NCBI RefSeq assembly: GCF_003471165.1
Contig: NZ_QRIL01000017.1
Coordinates: 1 to 64,000, forward strand
Direction of reading: 5' to 3'
Source: Ruminococcus sp. AM22-13
Lineage (GTDB): Bacteria > Bacillota > Clostridia > Lachnospirales > Lachnospiraceae
Length of the DNA stretch: 64,000 nucleotides
The notes under the pieces: model-generated
Seen by the model: the letters and a program-made list of their open reading frames with translations, nothing else
Told to the model about the DNA's origin: nothing
Database searches by the model: none
Shown: piece by piece, positions 1-8,654 of the stretch
Layout of the letters: every line of letters starts with the position of its first letter
Position numbering within the stretch: the first letter of the stretch is position 1
Translations under genes and position numbers: made by a program

Positions 1-149
1 AACACCCAAAGATCACAATGTCAACAGTTAATTTCATAATTTGACAATTTTTTTTATTTTCCTCTTTCCCTTTATCCACCTATTCCTTTTCCCTATAAGA
101 AAGCCTATCTATAAATGAACAACTTCCCACCGCCACTTTTCCACTACCA

Positions 150-370
150 ATAACCAGCCAAGCCCGCCAGATCATTCCTGTCGAGCGACATTTGCAGGGA
201 CTTTAGAAAAACTTTGCCCCGGGAAATCCGCGTTATGAGCAGATCACTCACTGTCTGAGCGCAGCGAGTTTGAGTTATCTGCGAATGCTTTTAGCGGATT
301 TCCCGTGGCTTAGCTTTTCTTAAGTCCCGAAACCGAGCCGACAGGAATGATCTGGCGGACTTGGCGTCCC
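150..370. repeat. Long hairpin repeat, copy 1
   Basis: The first 391 bases carry no gene. They hold a ~220-bp imperfect palindrome. The outer arms 157-183 and 339-365 are 27 nt each and match as inverted repeats at 26 positions. An inner stem pairs the GGGAAATCCGC segment near 221-231 with GCGGATTTCCC near 294-304. A near-identical copy lies at 2556-2775, with compensatory differences in the stems. It could be a structured RNA, a MITE or a REP-like element. I do not recognise a named family. Confidence 0.8.
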
Positions 371-391
371 TTACAAATTTTTTAGTCCATC

Positions 392-1447
392 TTACCTACT
401 CTTATAGAACCAAGCCACCGCCGCCCACAAATCCTGATTCCTCTGATACATCGGCTGATACTCCTCAATCGGCATCGGACACTCACTCCCCCCATTCTCA
501 ATCGTAACCGCCGGAATCCCCAGATTCAGCACAAAATAATCACTACACCCAGCCGCATCCGTAGAATCCTGCACCGTAGAATGCATCTCATACCCCGTCA
601 CATCCGACACACACTGTGCCAACTCCTGATCCGCATTCAGCACATCACCCTGACTACCATAATTCCAATAAATCAAATTTCCAAAAGAATGATATGCAAT
701 ACAACAATCCAAATCATAATTCTCTGCAACGCTCAGCACAGCCTTCGATTCAGCCTCACTCGCCGGAGCCGTCCCCTTATAGCACTCTGTAGAAGGACCA
801 GACGCTCCAATATACGACTCCCATCCTGCATCAAAATTCCGGTTCAGATCAACCCCTTCTGCATTTGCCTTCCAGGTTCTGAAATACTGCTCCATATCCG
901 AACTTCCTTTTCCATTTGCAAGATCCGTCTGATAGCACTGCTCAACCTGTTTTTTCAGATTTTCATCATGAATCCCCTCCACTCCATCCTGACTGATTGT
1001 CACCCCATCAGGATTTACCATCGGAATAATATGCAGGCAAACATTCTCAAACACATCTTTCCATGTCTGCCCTGCATAACTTCTTCTCTCAGAATCCCTC
1101 AGATAATCTTCAATCTGATTCATTGCCAAAACTGTATTCATATATTCTCTGGCATGCATGGTCGCCTGAATAAGAATATGATGTTCCGCATTTACATCCC
1201 CAAGAACTACCTCTGTAATGTCTCTGCCATCCGCAGTTGTTCCCAAAGAATCCACTTGCATCTGCCCCGGATACCGTTCCTCCAACGCATCCAAATCCTG
1301 CTGCATTTGTTCATACGAATACTTTAAATTACTTACCTGTACAATTGGAATTTCTGCTTCTGTTGCATATACATTTACCATTCCAACACTTCCACACAAC
1401 ATTCCAACTGCTCCAATTATAATCTTTCTATATAATATCCTTATCAT
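392..1447 (-). CDS. Secreted M14-family zinc carboxypeptidase
   Basis: The protein has 351 residues and should be an extracellular metallopeptidase of the carboxypeptidase A type, cutting C-terminal residues from peptides, possibly cell-wall peptides. An N-terminal hydrophobic signal segment (about residues 9-28) is followed by the catalytic domain. The zinc motif HxxE is seen in TMHAREYMNT, the substrate-binding arginine in VDLNRNFD, the third zinc ligand in AYHSFGN, and the catalytic glutamate in VTIENGG. All catalytic residues are present and the length suits a single-domain M14 enzyme. It lies 9 bp downstream of the SH3-repeat lipoprotein gene and is probably co-transcribed with it, which suggests work at the cell wall. 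The substrate cannot be told from sequence. Confidence 0.9.
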   Translation of the reverse strand: MIRILYRKIIIGAVGMLCGSVGMVNVYATEAEIPIVQVSNLKYSYEQMQQDLDALEERYPGQMQVDSLGTTADGRDITEVVLGDVNAEHHILIQATMHAREYMNTVLAMNQIEDYLRDSERRSYAGQTWKDVFENVCLHIIPMVNPDGVTISQDGVEGIHDENLKKQVEQCYQTDLANGKGSSDMEQYFRTWKANAEGVDLNRNFDAGWESYIGASGPSTECYKGTAPASEAESKAVLSVAENYDLDCCIAYHSFGNLIYWNYGSQGDVLNADQELAQCVSDVTGYEMHSTVQDSTDAAGCSDYFVLNLGIPAVTIENGGSECPMPIEEYQPMYQRNQDLWAAVAWFYKSR

Positions 1448-1456
1448 AAAAACACT

Positions 1457-2371
1457 CTACTCAAACGCAAGATAATCAGCAAGTGAATATCCGTGTTGTC
1501 CCATATAATAAATTTCATAAAATCCATTTGACGCTGTACCTACATAGCTTACTGTAGAACCTAATGGTATCTGGCAGATTTCCCCTGAATCCACATCTGG
1601 CTGCGGACGTAAAGTAATACTTTCATTACAATTCACCACTCTACATGTAGAATAACTTGAACTGCCAGAAGATGAAGATAAATAACTTGCTAATGAATAA
1701 CCTCTGTTTCCATTATAAATAATTTCATAAAATCCATTTGATGCTGTTCCTACATAACTTACCGCTGATCCCAATGGTATCTGACAGATTTCTCCTGAAT
1801 TCACATCTGGCTGCGGACGTAAAGTAATACTTTCATTACAATTTACTACATAATAAGTCTCATAATTTGCTACATTCGTCTGCGCCAGAGCAGCTGCCGC
1901 AGTTTCTGCTGGTTTTGTAGAAGACAAATAAGATGCCAGTGCATACCCTGTACTCCCATTATAAATAACTTTATAGAACCCATTCTGTGCTGTCTCAATA
2001 TAACTTACCGCTGATCCTAATGGTATCTGAAGAATTTCCCCTGAATTCACATCTGGCTGTGGACGTAAAGTAATACTTTGTTTGCAATTTACTACATAGT
2101 AAGTTGGATACTGATTCCGCGGCACTGCCTGCTCCACCTTCTGAGGTACCGGAGTTGCTGTTGGTACCGGAGTCGCTGTCAACTCCACTTCTTTTATTGC
2201 CTCTGTACCTTTTTCCTTCTCCGTTTTCTCCTTTTTCTCAGTAATTTCTGTAGTTTCTGCCGTTTTTTTATCTCCATTTTCAAAACTTATTGATACTGTA
2301 CATCCGCTCATAGAAACAGTTAATGCTAATGACAATGTACTAATAAGTATACTTAATTTTTTCTTCTTCAT
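1457..2371 (-). CDS. Lipoprotein with three SH3-like repeats
   Basis: The protein has 304 residues. The N-terminus has a lysine-rich start, a hydrophobic core and a lipobox ending SMSGC, so it should be lipid-anchored on the outer face. A charged, Glu/Lys/Thr-rich linker and a TPVP stretch follow to about residue 90. Three ~60-residue bacterial SH3-type repeats then run at about 91-151, 173-233 and 243-304, each built on VVNC..SITLRPQPDV. Such domains usually bind peptidoglycan. The repeats are also nearly identical in DNA, which points to recent duplication or conversion. The M14 carboxypeptidase follows 9 bp downstream, so a cell-wall role is likely. No catalytic domain is seen. Confidence 0.85.
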   Translation of the reverse strand: MKKKKLSILISTLSLALTVSMSGCTVSISFENGDKKTAETTEITEKKEKTEKEKGTEAIKEVELTATPVPTATPVPQKVEQAVPRNQYPTYYVVNCKQSITLRPQPDVNSGEILQIPLGSAVSYIETAQNGFYKVIYNGSTGYALASYLSSTKPAETAAAALAQTNVANYETYYVVNCNESITLRPQPDVNSGEICQIPLGSAVSYVGTASNGFYEIIYNGNRGYSLASYLSSSSGSSSYSTCRVVNCNESITLRPQPDVDSGEICQIPLGSTVSYVGTASNGFYEIYYMGQHGYSLADYLAFE

Positions 2372-2555
2372 TTTATAAATCTCCTCCTTTGGTAAGAATA
2401 TATTACCACAACTTCTATCATTTTATCTCATTAAGATAATAAAATAACTGATTTTTTTCGATAACCAACCTCCTCCACGCAAGAGAAACTCCTGTAGATC
2501 AGGATTCTTCGCATGCGACAGTTCACCTTAAAATCACAATTCCTCTCCACCCCCA

Positions 2556-2775
2556 ATAACCAGCCAGGCCCGCCAGACAATTCCTGTCGAGCGACATTTG
2601 CAGGGGCTTTAGAAAAACTTAGCCTCGGGAAATCCGCGTTATGAGCAGATCACTCACTGTCTGAGCGCAGCGAGTTTGAGTTATCTGCGAATGCTTTTAG
2701 CGGATTTTCCGAGGCTTAGCTTTTCTTAAGTCCCGAAACCGAGCCTACAGGAATTGTCTGGTGGGCCTGGCGTAC
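2556..2775. repeat. Long hairpin repeat, copy 2
   Basis: This is the second copy of the element at 150-370 and fills most of the 2372-2830 gap. Arms 2563-2589 and 2745-2771 match at 25 of 27 positions with one further G-T wobble. Where the left arm differs from copy 1 (GATCATT to GACAATT, AAG to AGG), the right arm changes to keep pairing. The terminator of the dlt-like operon follows on the right. Confidence 0.8.
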
Positions 2776-2781
2776 CTTATT

Positions 2782-2820
2782 CAAAAAAACAGACAACCGA
2801 TCCCAAAACCGATTGTCTGC
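2782..2820 (-). terminator. Rho-independent terminator of the dlt-like operon
   Basis: On the minus strand, a hairpin with arms GCAGACAA and TTGTCTG is followed by a run of seven T. It starts 11 bp past the stop codon of the carrier-protein gene, so it should end the five-gene operon. Confidence 0.85.
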
Positions 2821-2830
2821 CCCAAATAAC

Positions 2831-3055
2831 TCAATCCTTCAATCTGCACACCATATCCCACAGTGCCTTAGCAGAATTAAAATTCTCTGGAATAATATCT
2901 GCCGGTGTAATAGTAATGTCATAAGTATCCTGCAATTCACTCACAATAGACAGGATTGCAAAGGAATCAAGAATTCCATCATCAATTAAAGTATCGCAGT
3001 TCTCAAAATCTGCATCCGGCTGGATCTCTTCCAGTAATTCAATTAATTCTTCCAT
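2831..3055 (-). CDS. Acyl/aminoacyl carrier protein (DltC-like)
   Basis: The protein has 74 residues, the usual size of DltC-type carrier proteins. It is acidic and helical. The phosphopantetheine attachment serine lies in DGILDSFAILSIV (Ser about residue 31). In dlt systems this protein carries the activated amino acid from the ligase to the membrane acyltransferase. It is the last gene of the operon, 47 bp after the PLP-enzyme gene and just before a strong terminator. The cargo here need not be D-alanine, because a PLP decarboxylase-type enzyme is encoded next to it. Confidence 0.88.
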   Translation of the reverse strand: MEELIELLEEIQPDADFENCDTLIDDGILDSFAILSIVSELQDTYDITITPADIIPENFNSAKALWDMVCRLKD

Positions 3056-3102
3056 TGTTTCATATCTCCTTATTTTTTGTTTTTCGGTATTGCCATGGTC
3101 TT

Positions 3103-4302
3103 TTATTTCTCTGAATTTAAAAGATCTGTATGTACACCATCCCGCACCATGCGCAGTCCTTCTCCCTCTGTCCAGAAATAAATTCTCGGAAGCGGACGGC
3201 TAAGGAATAAATAAATCCCCTCCGTAACAGAATAAGCACCTACCCGTTCAAATACCAGTATATCATGAAGTTGTGGTTTGTACAGTGGAAAACGCTTTAC
3301 AACCACATCACTGACTGTACAAAGTGCTCCACAGAGATTCCAGGCTTCTTCCTCACCTTCTGTCTTCTCATTTCCCTCAACATCAAGCTGTGTACAATAT
3401 GGCTGTTTCATCGCCATTGCCTGACCATAATAATTCAGATGATTAATACCTCCATCCATAATTACATATGGCTGTTCTTTATTCACCTTCATATCCACAA
3501 TAGATGTCACATAATATCCGCAGGCTGCTGCCAGAAATCTTCCCATCTCAAGAACAACCTTACCCTTGAAATTAAGACTTTCCAGAAGTACTCTGAACTC
3601 ACTCAGAACGTTCTCCACATCCTCGCTCTTATCCTTCTTAAAATATGGAACAAAAAATCCCGGACCATACTCAAGCACCTGTGCTTCAAATCCACTTTCA
3701 GATTTCAGCTCCCCGATAAATTCATCCAGATGCTCCAGCTCTGTTTTCATCTGACTGAGCTCTTTCTTCTGAGTTCCGGAATAGAACTGAAGACCTTCTA
3801 TCTCAATCCCCTGATAATCTGTTCTGTCAGAAATAATCTTCCTGATATCAGATTCATCTACACCAAACTGATTTCCGCTTGTCACGCGGATCAGCACCGT
3901 AATCTTCATGCCAAGTCTCACTGCAGTATCATTCAGAATCTGTAAATGCTGCAAAGACTCTACAGTATACACGCCCTTTCCGCCATATGTAGAAAGTACA
4001 TATTCCATATCTTCGGGGTTCTTATACACACCCGAAAGAACAATTCTTTCCATCGGCACACCAACACGCTCACAGATTCTGAATTCACCTGGTGAGCACA
4101 CTTCAAATGTCGGAACTACATCCATCATTGGTCCTGTAAGAAAAGGATTTGCCTTCATAGCATAACATAACTGTGCGCTCTCTCCAAGACAGCCCTGCAC
4201 TTTTTTTACAAATTCCTTCATCTTATCCAGATCAAAAACATAAGCTGGAGTTGGAGTATGTTCTTTCTCAATCAGTTCTTTTATAAATCCATAGGAACTC
4301 AT
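3103..4302 (-). CDS. Fold-type III PLP-dependent decarboxylase in a dlt-like operon
   Basis: The protein has 399 residues, typical of the ornithine/diaminopimelate decarboxylase family: an alanine-racemase-like barrel then a beta domain. The PLP lysine is in YAMKANPF (about residue 49). A glycine-rich phosphate loop is seen as EYGPGFF, and the E-x-GR segment as LEMGRFLAAACGYY. The catalytic cysteine motif CxxxD is present in GALCTVSDVV, which favours a decarboxylase over a racemase. Its start overlaps the stop of the adenylating ligase by 4 bp, so the two are translationally coupled. By analogy with BtrK of butirosin synthesis, it could act on a carrier-bound acidic amino acid; this is inference. 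A free amino acid decarboxylase or a racemase remain possible. Confidence 0.85.
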   Translation of the reverse strand: MSSYGFIKELIEKEHTPTPAYVFDLDKMKEFVKKVQGCLGESAQLCYAMKANPFLTGPMMDVVPTFEVCSPGEFRICERVGVPMERIVLSGVYKNPEDMEYVLSTYGGKGVYTVESLQHLQILNDTAVRLGMKITVLIRVTSGNQFGVDESDIRKIISDRTDYQGIEIEGLQFYSGTQKKELSQMKTELEHLDEFIGELKSESGFEAQVLEYGPGFFVPYFKKDKSEDVENVLSEFRVLLESLNFKGKVVLEMGRFLAAACGYYVTSIVDMKVNKEQPYVIMDGGINHLNYYGQAMAMKQPYCTQLDVEGNEKTEGEEEAWNLCGALCTVSDVVVKRFPLYKPQLHDILVFERVGAYSVTEGIYLFLSRPLPRIYFWTEGEGLRMVRDGVHTDLLNSEK

Positions 4303-5819
4303 TTCTTTTCCTCCTGATACATAGCTGTAAGAGCTTTTCTGTCAATCTTTCCATTCTTTGTAAGAGGCATTCTCTCCACCTGGCGGAATACATTCGGAAC
4401 CATAAAAGCAGGTACATACTGCCCCAATGCTTTTGCCAGCGGTCTTCTCTCGATATCTCCTTCATAAAAAGCTACAATCTTGCTCTTAACTGTATCAAAA
4501 ATACAGCAGCTTCTCACAATCTCCGGAACCTTATCCATAGCAGCCTCGATTTCTCCAAGCTCAATACGATGTCCCATATGCTTAATCTGGAAATCCTTAC
4601 GTGTTGCAAAGCACAACTCACCACGTTCATTATAATAAGCAAGATCACCGGTTCTGTACATTGGTTCCAGATATCTGTCATTCAGCGGATTCTGAACAAA
4701 GACCTTCGCAGTCTGTTCTCTGTTTTTGTAATATCCCAGTGCAAGTGCACTTCCGGTTACGCAGAGTTCACCATTTTTATTTTTCTCTGTGATCAGCTTG
4801 TCTTCTTCATCCAAAAGGAATACTTTTTCATTTGGAAATGCCTTGCCCATAGGAAGTACATCTCCAGGCCGGAACTCCCTGTCTACAATATAATACGTAC
4901 AGTTACATGTGATCTCAGTTGGTCCATAAATATTTACATACATAACATCCGGCAGATATTTTCTCCAGATATTCAGATGTTTCACAGGCATAGCCTCTCC
5001 TGAGAAAAGAATCTTCTTAATCTTATCCGGAACTTTATATTCAAATCCGTTCAGAGTTGAGATAATACACAGCGCAGATACCGCCCACACCAGCGTAGTC
5101 ACTTCCCTCTCGATCAGATAATCAATCAATTTCATCGGGAAAGAGAATAGCTGCTTCGGAATAATCTGGACAGTTGCTCCTGTCTTCAGTCCGGAATAAA
5201 TATCCTTAACAGATACATCAAAATCCCAGGGTGCCTGATTTCCCATTACATCTTTATCTGTAATATCAAAAAGCTCTGTAAAACAATCGATAAAATCAAG
5301 TACTGAACGATGTCCTACCACAACACCCTTGGGAACTCCTGTTGACCCGGAAGTAAAAATTCCATACAGCGGATCCACATCCAATGCCTGTTCTCTGATC
5401 TCATTCAGCACCGCTTCATTCTCCTGCTCAGCTGCAAGATCCGGAGCCATCAGAACCTTTCCTTTGAACTCCAGTTTCTCCAAATCCTTCAGATATTTCT
5501 CAGATGTAACGATCACATCACTGTCCAGAATTCCAAGGATCTGCTGAAGTCTGCTCGCCGGCTGTTTGGTATCCATCAGTACATAAAAGCATCCTGCATA
5601 AACAGCGCCCATGAAAACCCCGATGGTTTCTACGCTCTTCTCCATAAATACAGGCACCGGATTTCTCGGTGTGAAATGTTTCGCAAGTGCAGTTCCTGTT
5701 CTGCGTGCAGTCTGCTTCAGTTCTTTAAATGTGCAGGATGTATGTTCATCTGCAAAAGCTGTCTTATCCGGATATTTTCGTGCGGATTCTTCCAGATATT
5801 CCAGAATACTTGTCTTCAT
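4299..5819 (-). CDS. DltA-like amino acid adenylating ligase
   Basis: The protein has 506 residues, the length of DltA (D-alanine:carrier ligase) and of stand-alone NRPS adenylation domains. The core motifs are present in order: FTSGSTGVPKG (A3), GPTEITCNC (A5), YRTGDLA (A7), GHRIELGEIE (A8) and the C-terminal lysine motif LTKNGKIDRKAL (A10). It should activate an amino acid with ATP and load the carrier protein encoded downstream. It is the third gene of the operon and overlaps the PLP enzyme by 4 bp. DltA is the closest functional analogue, but specificity cannot be read reliably, and the coupled PLP enzyme suggests a substrate other than plain D-alanine. Confidence 0.87.
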   Translation of the reverse strand: MKTSILEYLEESARKYPDKTAFADEHTSCTFKELKQTARRTGTALAKHFTPRNPVPVFMEKSVETIGVFMGAVYAGCFYVLMDTKQPASRLQQILGILDSDVIVTSEKYLKDLEKLEFKGKVLMAPDLAAEQENEAVLNEIREQALDVDPLYGIFTSGSTGVPKGVVVGHRSVLDFIDCFTELFDITDKDVMGNQAPWDFDVSVKDIYSGLKTGATVQIIPKQLFSFPMKLIDYLIEREVTTLVWAVSALCIISTLNGFEYKVPDKIKKILFSGEAMPVKHLNIWRKYLPDVMYVNIYGPTEITCNCTYYIVDREFRPGDVLPMGKAFPNEKVFLLDEEDKLITEKNKNGELCVTGSALALGYYKNREQTAKVFVQNPLNDRYLEPMYRTGDLAYYNERGELCFATRKDFQIKHMGHRIELGEIEAAMDKVPEIVRSCCIFDTVKSKIVAFYEGDIERRPLAKALGQYVPAFMVPNVFRQVERMPLTKNGKIDRKALTAMYQEEKK

Positions 5820-5852
5820 ATAAATTCCTCCCCTCTGTACTTCACAAAGTTT

Positions 5853-5884
5853 CTTTGTTATTCACTCCGTTCTCAGCAACAAAG
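5853..5884. repeat. Short palindromic repeat inside the dlt-like operon
   Basis: This hairpin has 7-bp arms (CTTTGTT and AACAAAG) around a core almost identical to the left end of the MITE at 40849-40990 (TTCACTCCGTTCTCAG). It fills the 112-bp gap between the SGNH and ligase genes. It may be a degenerate copy of that element and may tune mRNA stability. Confidence 0.5.
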
Positions 5885-5932
5885 TTTCTTTAAGTTTTCT
5901 AATCCAATCAGGGAAGTTCCCCGACATAATTT

Positions 5933-6913
5933 TTAATTTTTCTGACCTGCACTCTCCAACACCTGCGCCAGGACTTTGGAATACGCTTCTGCTGCATCCC
6001 CATTCATATGTCCATCATAATCTGTATAAGCTTTCAGATCATGTGTAAATGCTTTGAAATATTCCGTATTAAAGTTCAGATATTCAACTCCCTGTTCTTC
6101 AAAGAACTGTCCAAAATATTTCCATGCAGCATTATAATTATCGCTGTAATCTTTCAGTGTATTGATCGGAATCGGTGTTGTTACCGCAACAAACTCAATA
6201 TTATTTTCCTTACAAAATGAGATAAGCTTCTTCAGGTATTCCATATTTTCTTCATTCACTTTGCCCTCTTCATAGAGCTTCGGTTCAGACTTCTTAAGCT
6301 TCGTCACATCCACCGGATATCTCTCGATAAAACCGCTCTCATGGTATTCCTGAGAATCGCTCTTTAAATGAGCTACATCGTAATCACCTGTCACTTTCTG
6401 AGTAAACGTATCCTTTATCTTAGGAAGTTCATAACTCAAAGAATATTCATACCATGGAAAGAGTACAGTACGGAAATTACATTTCGCAATAGAATTCCAG
6501 AAATATCCCAGCTTCGCTTTCGAGAATGGAAATTCATGATAGAAAAGCAGGTAGTTGTTTCCCTCTTCCTTCTCTGATACAAAATATCCAGGATCAACTT
6601 CATAAATGATTCTCTTCGGATTCTGCTTCTCTTTGATCAGCCTTGTCAGGTAGTACGCATCAATTCCATATTCACCGCCAACGCAAAGATTATGTCCACT
6701 GCGTCCGGTAACTTCCTGCATCACCTCCGGATCAATATCCATCTTTCCATGGGAAGTTCCCACGATAATGTCATCAAACTGCTGTGTCACAACTGCATGC
6801 ACATCATTTCTCATAAATGTACATGGATAAAGTGCCAGGTCAAGTGCTGCCAGAAGAGCCGCACATACGACCAATACCAGGAACGTTTTTAAAACTTTCT
6901 TAAAATTGTGCAT
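5933..6913 (-). CDS. Membrane-anchored SGNH-type protein (DltD/AlgJ-like role)
   Basis: The protein has 326 residues. One N-terminal membrane segment (about residues 9-30) is followed by an extracytoplasmic domain. The nucleophile block reads IIVGTSHGKMD and the C-terminal DxxH block reads DYDGHMN, as in SGNH hydrolases. Such proteins pair with MBOAT acyltransferases in D-alanylation (DltD) and polysaccharide acetylation (AlgJ/AlgX), passing the acyl group to the final polymer. Its start overlaps the MBOAT stop by 14 bp, which supports that partnership. It looks diverged from classical DltD, so the acceptor polymer is unknown. Confidence 0.75.
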   Translation of the reverse strand: MHNFKKVLKTFLVLVVCAALLAALDLALYPCTFMRNDVHAVVTQQFDDIIVGTSHGKMDIDPEVMQEVTGRSGHNLCVGGEYGIDAYYLTRLIKEKQNPKRIIYEVDPGYFVSEKEEGNNYLLFYHEFPFSKAKLGYFWNSIAKCNFRTVLFPWYEYSLSYELPKIKDTFTQKVTGDYDVAHLKSDSQEYHESGFIERYPVDVTKLKKSEPKLYEEGKVNEENMEYLKKLISFCKENNIEFVAVTTPIPINTLKDYSDNYNAAWKYFGQFFEEQGVEYLNFNTEYFKAFTHDLKAYTDYDGHMNGDAAEAYSKVLAQVLESAGQKN

Positions 6914-8411
6914 AAATAAATCCTCTCGCTACTGCTGTTGATCCGAAGAATCCGATGGATGCCAGCAGACAAAAATAAATTGCTACAGTAACCGGCAGGC
7001 TAAGTCCTGCAAGTTTTTCTCTTATCTTCATGCCACGTTCCTGAAGGACACTTACGATAAACAGAATCATGCAGCCAACCGCCAGAATTGCCAGTGCATA
7101 AGGCGTAAAGGCAGTACCTTCTTTACCAGCCGGAATCAGGAGTAACTGTGACGGAGTAAACTTAGTCACAGAAAGTTTCATCATATGAAACGCCTGTCCC
7201 ACTGTATCTGCTCTGTCAAAGAACCAGCTGATATTTACAAGAATAAACGTACGGATGATCATGAAAACATGATACCAGTTCTCTTTACCTGTAATATTAA
7301 ATTTCTTTTTCCAGTTTCTGTAATGCTCTGCCATAAGTCCGCTGAAAGCAATAATGATACCGTTATACATACCGTACACAATGTACTTCCATGCAGCACC
7401 ATGCCATACACCAACAACGAAGAATACAATCAGGTTTGCAAGACAGATTGGAAGGGTACGTCCCGTTTTTTTGCCAAATACTTTCTTGCCCCATTTTCCG
7501 AATTTACTCATCCATCTGGATAAGGTAACCGGATAGAACACATAATCCTTCATCCAGGTGCCAAGTGTAATATGCCAGCGATGCCAGAAATCTGTAATAG
7601 AAATGGAGAAGAACGGACGCTTGAAGTTTTCATCCAATTCTATTCCAAACATAGATGCGATACCAATTACTACATCCATACCACCGGAAAAATCTGCATA
7701 CAGCTGAACGGTGTAAAACAGCACTCCAAACAGCGCCAGTCCACTGTACTGATCCGGATTGTCAAAAATTGCATCAACAAACACTGCTGCCCAGTCCGCC
7801 AGAATCATCTTCTTAAAGAACCCCCAGAGAATACGTTCAAAACCTCTGGTAATATTTTTCCCCTCAAATTTATGAGGCTCATAAAGCTGATGTGCCAGAC
7901 GGCTGTATCTTCCGATCGGTCCCTGCAGAATCTGTGGAAAGAAAGATACGAATAACGCATATTTCACAGGATTTTTCTCTGCTTCACATCTCTTCCAGTA
8001 CACATCCAGAAGATATCCGGAAGACTGGAAAGTATAAAACGAAATACCAAGAGGAAGCAGAATCTCCATTCCCCTTAAATTCATGTGGAATAAAGCATTC
8101 AGGTTCTCAATCGCAAAATTCGTATACTTTACGACACCAAGCATTCCAAAATTTAACAGTAACCCAAGGACCAAAAGATTTCTTGCGCCTTTGTGGCTTC
8201 CTTTCGCTTCTGTTTTCTCAACAGCAAGTGCGATCAGCCAGGTAACCAGCGTGGAAAAGAGAAGAAATCCTACGTAGCGGACACCACCCGCCAGATAATA
8301 GATGTAGCTGAAACATAATAAAACCAGCCACTGAAATTTGTGAGGCACGATATAATAAACCAGTACACTTGCCGCCACAAACAATAAAAACAAGTTTGAA
8401 ACTAATGACAT
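6900..8411 (-). CDS. MBOAT-family membrane O-acyltransferase (DltB-like)
   Basis: The protein has 503 residues, with many membrane segments. The MBOAT signature is clear: FWHRWHITLGTW followed by the catalytic histidine in GVWHGAAWKYIVYG. In dlt and alginate systems this enzyme takes the acyl group from a carrier protein inside the cell and passes it across the membrane. It is the first gene of the operon and overlaps the SGNH gene by 14 bp. The ligase, PLP enzyme and carrier protein follow. Teichoic or lipoteichoic acid is the likeliest acceptor, but an exopolysaccharide cannot be excluded. Confidence 0.9.
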   Translation of the reverse strand: MSLVSNLFLLFVAASVLVYYIVPHKFQWLVLLCFSYIYYLAGGVRYVGFLLFSTLVTWLIALAVEKTEAKGSHKGARNLLVLGLLLNFGMLGVVKYTNFAIENLNALFHMNLRGMEILLPLGISFYTFQSSGYLLDVYWKRCEAEKNPVKYALFVSFFPQILQGPIGRYSRLAHQLYEPHKFEGKNITRGFERILWGFFKKMILADWAAVFVDAIFDNPDQYSGLALFGVLFYTVQLYADFSGGMDVVIGIASMFGIELDENFKRPFFSISITDFWHRWHITLGTWMKDYVFYPVTLSRWMSKFGKWGKKVFGKKTGRTLPICLANLIVFFVVGVWHGAAWKYIVYGMYNGIIIAFSGLMAEHYRNWKKKFNITGKENWYHVFMIIRTFILVNISWFFDRADTVGQAFHMMKLSVTKFTPSQLLLIPAGKEGTAFTPYALAILAVGCMILFIVSVLQERGMKIREKLAGLSLPVTVAIYFCLLASIGFFGSTAVARGFIYAQF

Positions 8412-8557
8412 GATCTATCTCCCTGAATATGTACAACACTGTCTGCTTTATACTCAACAATGCAACTCGTAACAACGTAATTTATTTTGTATGATCAGAC
8501 AGTAATACATTCCTTATTTTTCTGACAAACAAAGGCACCGCACTATAGTATCATGTC

Positions 8558-8604
8558 GTAACTGTTCATCACCCTCTTAAGATAGTAACCTTTCGAACAG
8601 TTAC
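8558..8604. repeat. Inverted repeat upstream of the dlt-like operon
   Basis: Two perfect 10-bp arms, GTAACTGTTC (8558-8567) and GAACAGTTAC (8595-8604), lie in the 243-bp gap upstream of the MBOAT gene. The arms resemble the ends of the MITE at 40849-40990. It may be a degenerate copy, a terminator for the gene to the right, or an operator. Confidence 0.5.
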
Positions 8605-8654
8605 ATTATATCAAATAATGCAGCGCCCCTGTGTTTAATTATTCTTAAATTTCC

